Assembly (NCBI RefSeq): GCF_000423585.1
Contig: NZ_AUIG01000022.1
Span: 28,826 to 92,825, forward strand
Reading direction: 5' to 3'
DNA length: 64,000 nt
Source of the DNA: Salinimicrobium xinjiangense DSM 19287
GTDB lineage: Bacteria > Bacteroidota > Bacteroidia > Flavobacteriales > Flavobacteriaceae
The position numbers and the translations under genes are program-made. Position 1 is the stretch's first letter, and each line of letters begins with the position of its first letter. Below, piece by piece: positions 62,490 through 64,000 of the stretch. The notes below the pieces were generated by a model, which ran no database searches, had not been told where the DNA came from, and saw only the letters and a program-made list of their open reading frames with translations.

Positions 62490-64000
62490 ATGAGGAGATT
62501 CTGCCCTACCCGAAAATCTGATTCTTCTGCCGTATTCCTACGGCATTTTTTTAGTTGTGGGGGGAGGGGAAGGCTTAACTACTTTAGCTTCATTTCTCCT
62601 TTACTATTCTTATTCCTTTCTTTTAATCTTCAAGGCCAATCCTCGGATCTATCCAACTATGCTTATGTTGAATCGAGAGATATGGAGAGAATCAATGTTC
62701 GGTTCACAGACATATTTAATTTTGAAGCCAAAAGTGATCGAATAATTATTGCCGTTGAAGTAAATCCGGATGGAGAAGTATTTGTCTTGACTTTTGGTAA
62801 TGGAATTAAGAGAGTAGAGGCTGATGGAAATTTGACGGACTTTATAAGTGGAAGCTTCTTTGAATCACCTTTAGACTTTGCTATAGACAGCCAAGGCAAA
62901 TTTTTCGTTTTGGATAATGCACCTTTAGAAAGAAGAGTGAATGTTTTTTCGGCTACAGGTATCGCTTTACCTTCCGAAAATTTGGGAGATGGCACATATG
63001 GCGAGGGAGTAAATCAATTCAGGGGTCCTATAGGTATAGCCTTTGACTCCAGTGATAATTTATATATAGCCGATCATTATACTGGTGAAATTGAAGTTTC
63101 GGATCCAAGTAGGATCAAAATTTTTCACAAAGTAAACGGCTCCTATATAAACAATCAATTTTTAGAATTTACTGAAATAGAAGGGGTGCCTCTCAACTTT
63201 CCTTACCGATTAGCTGTTAATAATGAAGGATTAATTTTCGTTTCTGATTTAGGATCTACAGGAAAAGGAAGGGTTTTGGTAATAAGTATTGAGAATGGGA
63301 TTCCGAAGCTTAAAGATCTACTGGAAGGAACAGCTGATTCTTTAGGTTCTCCCGGAGATATTGTAGTAGATGCCGTAGGTTATATTTATATTGCAGATTT
63401 TGGAGATCAAATCAACTTAACTAAAATATTAAACGCGACTAATGATCCTTCAGAACTCATTAACTATTTTGATATAATCAAAAATGGGATTAGAAATGAA
63501 GTATTCAAGATTCGAGTTTATTCTCCGCAGAGAAAATATCAAGGGTTTTTATTGGAAGAAATAGATCTTCCTCTTGATATGGCTTTGGATAGTTGTGGTG
63601 ATTTATATGTAAACAATTTTGAACTTTCTGGAACTAAAGGAACTTCCTATTTAGGATATGTCGATATGAACGCATATCTTGATTTTGATCTTGAAATATA
63701 CCAGCGAATATCTCCCGCAGACATAACTGCCCCCATTGTCTCTTGTGTCGCTCCCTTTGCCGTTACTCTGGATGCAATAGGAAAAGCTTCCATCACTGTT
63801 GATGATGTAGACAATGGTTCTTCAGATAACTGTGGAATAGCCAGCAGAACCCTCTCGAAATATGATTTTACTTCAGCAGACATAGGAGTAGTTCCTGTGA
63901 CCTTAACTGTTACCGATGAAGCAGGCTTAACAGCTACTTGTACAGTTAATGTCACTGTTGAGGCTCCTGCAGAACCAGAGGCGCCTGAAGCTACTTGTAA
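62490..64000 (+). CDS. Large secreted NHL-repeat protein with HYR-like C-terminal repeat, cut by window end
   Basis: Open from the ATG at 62490 to the window end (503 codons, no stop). A signal-like stretch SPLLFLFLSFNLQGQ occurs about residues 37-51, so the true start is doubtful: an intrinsic-terminator-like hairpin (62528-62553) lies inside the first codons. The body has beta-propeller (NHL-type) strands such as AVEVNPDGEVFVLTFGNGIKRVEADG, IAFDSSDNLYIADHYTGEI, DIVVDAVGYIYIADFGDQI and DMALDSCGDLYVNNF, followed by an HYR-like Ig module (APIVSCVAPFAVTL...VTLTVTDEAG). Probably a surface protein with type-9 secretion or long repeats beyond the window. Function unknown. Confidence 0.75.
   Translation, partial: MRRFCPTRKSDSSAVFLRHFFSCGGRGRLNYFSFISPLLFLFLSFNLQGQSSDLSNYAYVESRDMERINVRFTDIFNFEAKSDRIIIAVEVNPDGEVFVLTFGNGIKRVEADGNLTDFISGSFFESPLDFAIDSQGKFFVLDNAPLERRVNVFSATGIALPSENLGDGTYGEGVNQFRGPIGIAFDSSDNLYIADHYTGEIEVSDPSRIKIFHKVNGSYINNQFLEFTEIEGVPLNFPYRLAVNNEGLIFVSDLGSTGKGRVLVISIENGIPKLKDLLEGTADSLGSPGDIVVDAVGYIYIADFGDQINLTKILNATNDPSELINYFDIIKNGIRNEVFKIRVYSPQRKYQGFLLEEIDLPLDMALDSCGDLYVNNFELSGTKGTSYLGYVDMNAYLDFDLEIYQRISPADITAPIVSCVAPFAVTLDAIGKASITVDDVDNGSSDNCGIASRTLSKYDFTSADIGVVPVTLTVTDEAGLTATCTVNVTVEAPAEPEAPEATC
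62528..62553 (+). terminator. Terminator-like hairpin at the start of the NHL-repeat gene
   Basis: The stem TGCCGTA / TACGGCA with loop TTCC is followed by seven T. Either a terminator of the upstream unit, or an attenuator in the leader of the NHL gene if translation starts further on. Confidence 0.6.

Noticed and set aside
62557..62745. 62-codon ORF starting in the NHL gene leader
   Set aside because: It is in another frame than the long open NHL frame and ends inside it.

Overview
The window looks like chromosomal DNA of a marine-type member of the Flavobacteriaceae (Bacteroidota), in the neighbourhood of Gramella, Salegentibacter or Salinimicrobium. The pointers are lineage-typical genes (DUF4835 protein, DUF6913 protein, a roughly 480-residue glyceraldehyde-3-phosphate dehydrogenase, short omega subunit, monomeric NADP isocitrate dehydrogenase, split 5'-nucleotidase) and many Bacteroidota -7 promoter boxes (TAnnTTTG). 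The genus is inference. No rRNA, tRNA, CRISPR array, insertion sequence or phage gene was seen.

Layout. 1-6.2 kb: sulfur-related cluster with a Crp/Fnr regulator, a TauE/SafE exporter, two metallo-beta-lactamase-fold enzymes (one fused to rhodanese domains), two methyltransferases and a DUF3703 protein. 6.3-9.9 kb: biotin-dependent acyl-CoA carboxylase operon. 10-12 kb: a degenerate D-2-hydroxyacid dehydrogenase and two YeeE/YedE half-transporters that fit the sulfur theme. 12-20.5 kb: TRIC-type channel, thioredoxin reductase, a PadR/PspC/micro-ORF envelope operon, DUF4870, DUF4442 and AIM24 proteins, OxyR and a frameshifted DUF2141 gene. 20.6-29.4 kb, mostly minus strand: icd with a strikingly structured upstream region, rplS, trmD, a coiled-coil membrane protein, a DUF748-like protein, GAPDH and an HtrA protease. 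29.6-33 kb: dapF, GNAT, mltG and a lysozyme-like protein (cell-wall theme). 32.8-39.1 kb: RsmI-like methyltransferase, low-molecular-weight phosphatase, dnaA, thioesterase, YigZ, EamA transporter, HAD hydrolase, ribD. 39.5-43.8 kb: GNAT, prmC, VOC protein, ligA. 43.8-49.4 kb: hybrid sensor kinase, split 5'-nucleotidase, two paralogous membrane proteins. 49.5-57.3 kb: housekeeping series DUF6913, dapA, bamD, rpoZ, coaBC, DUF4835, recN, fabI. 57.4-62.4 kb: glycosyltransferase, YbbR protein, coaE and an RprX/RprY-like two-component pair. From about 62.5 kb: a secreted NHL-repeat protein cut by the window end.

Most interesting signals. (1) The 22.9-23.05 kb intergenic region upstream of icd holds six TGAAAT/ATTTCA words arranged as a long stem, a hairpin and an intrinsic terminator on the minus strand, a layout that would suit a leader attenuator or a small RNA. 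(2) Degenerate, word-like repeats fill five gaps between co-directional plus-strand genes, starting at or near the upstream stop codon. Two of the loci carry the same composite module order in opposite orientation. (3) The hydroxyacid dehydrogenase homologue lacks the expected catalytic residues. (4) A 46-codon ORF is start-stop coupled to the PspC gene. (5) The DUF2141 gene appears to be broken by one base. Apart from these the window is mostly conserved core genome, and I do not see a clear multi-gene undescribed system.
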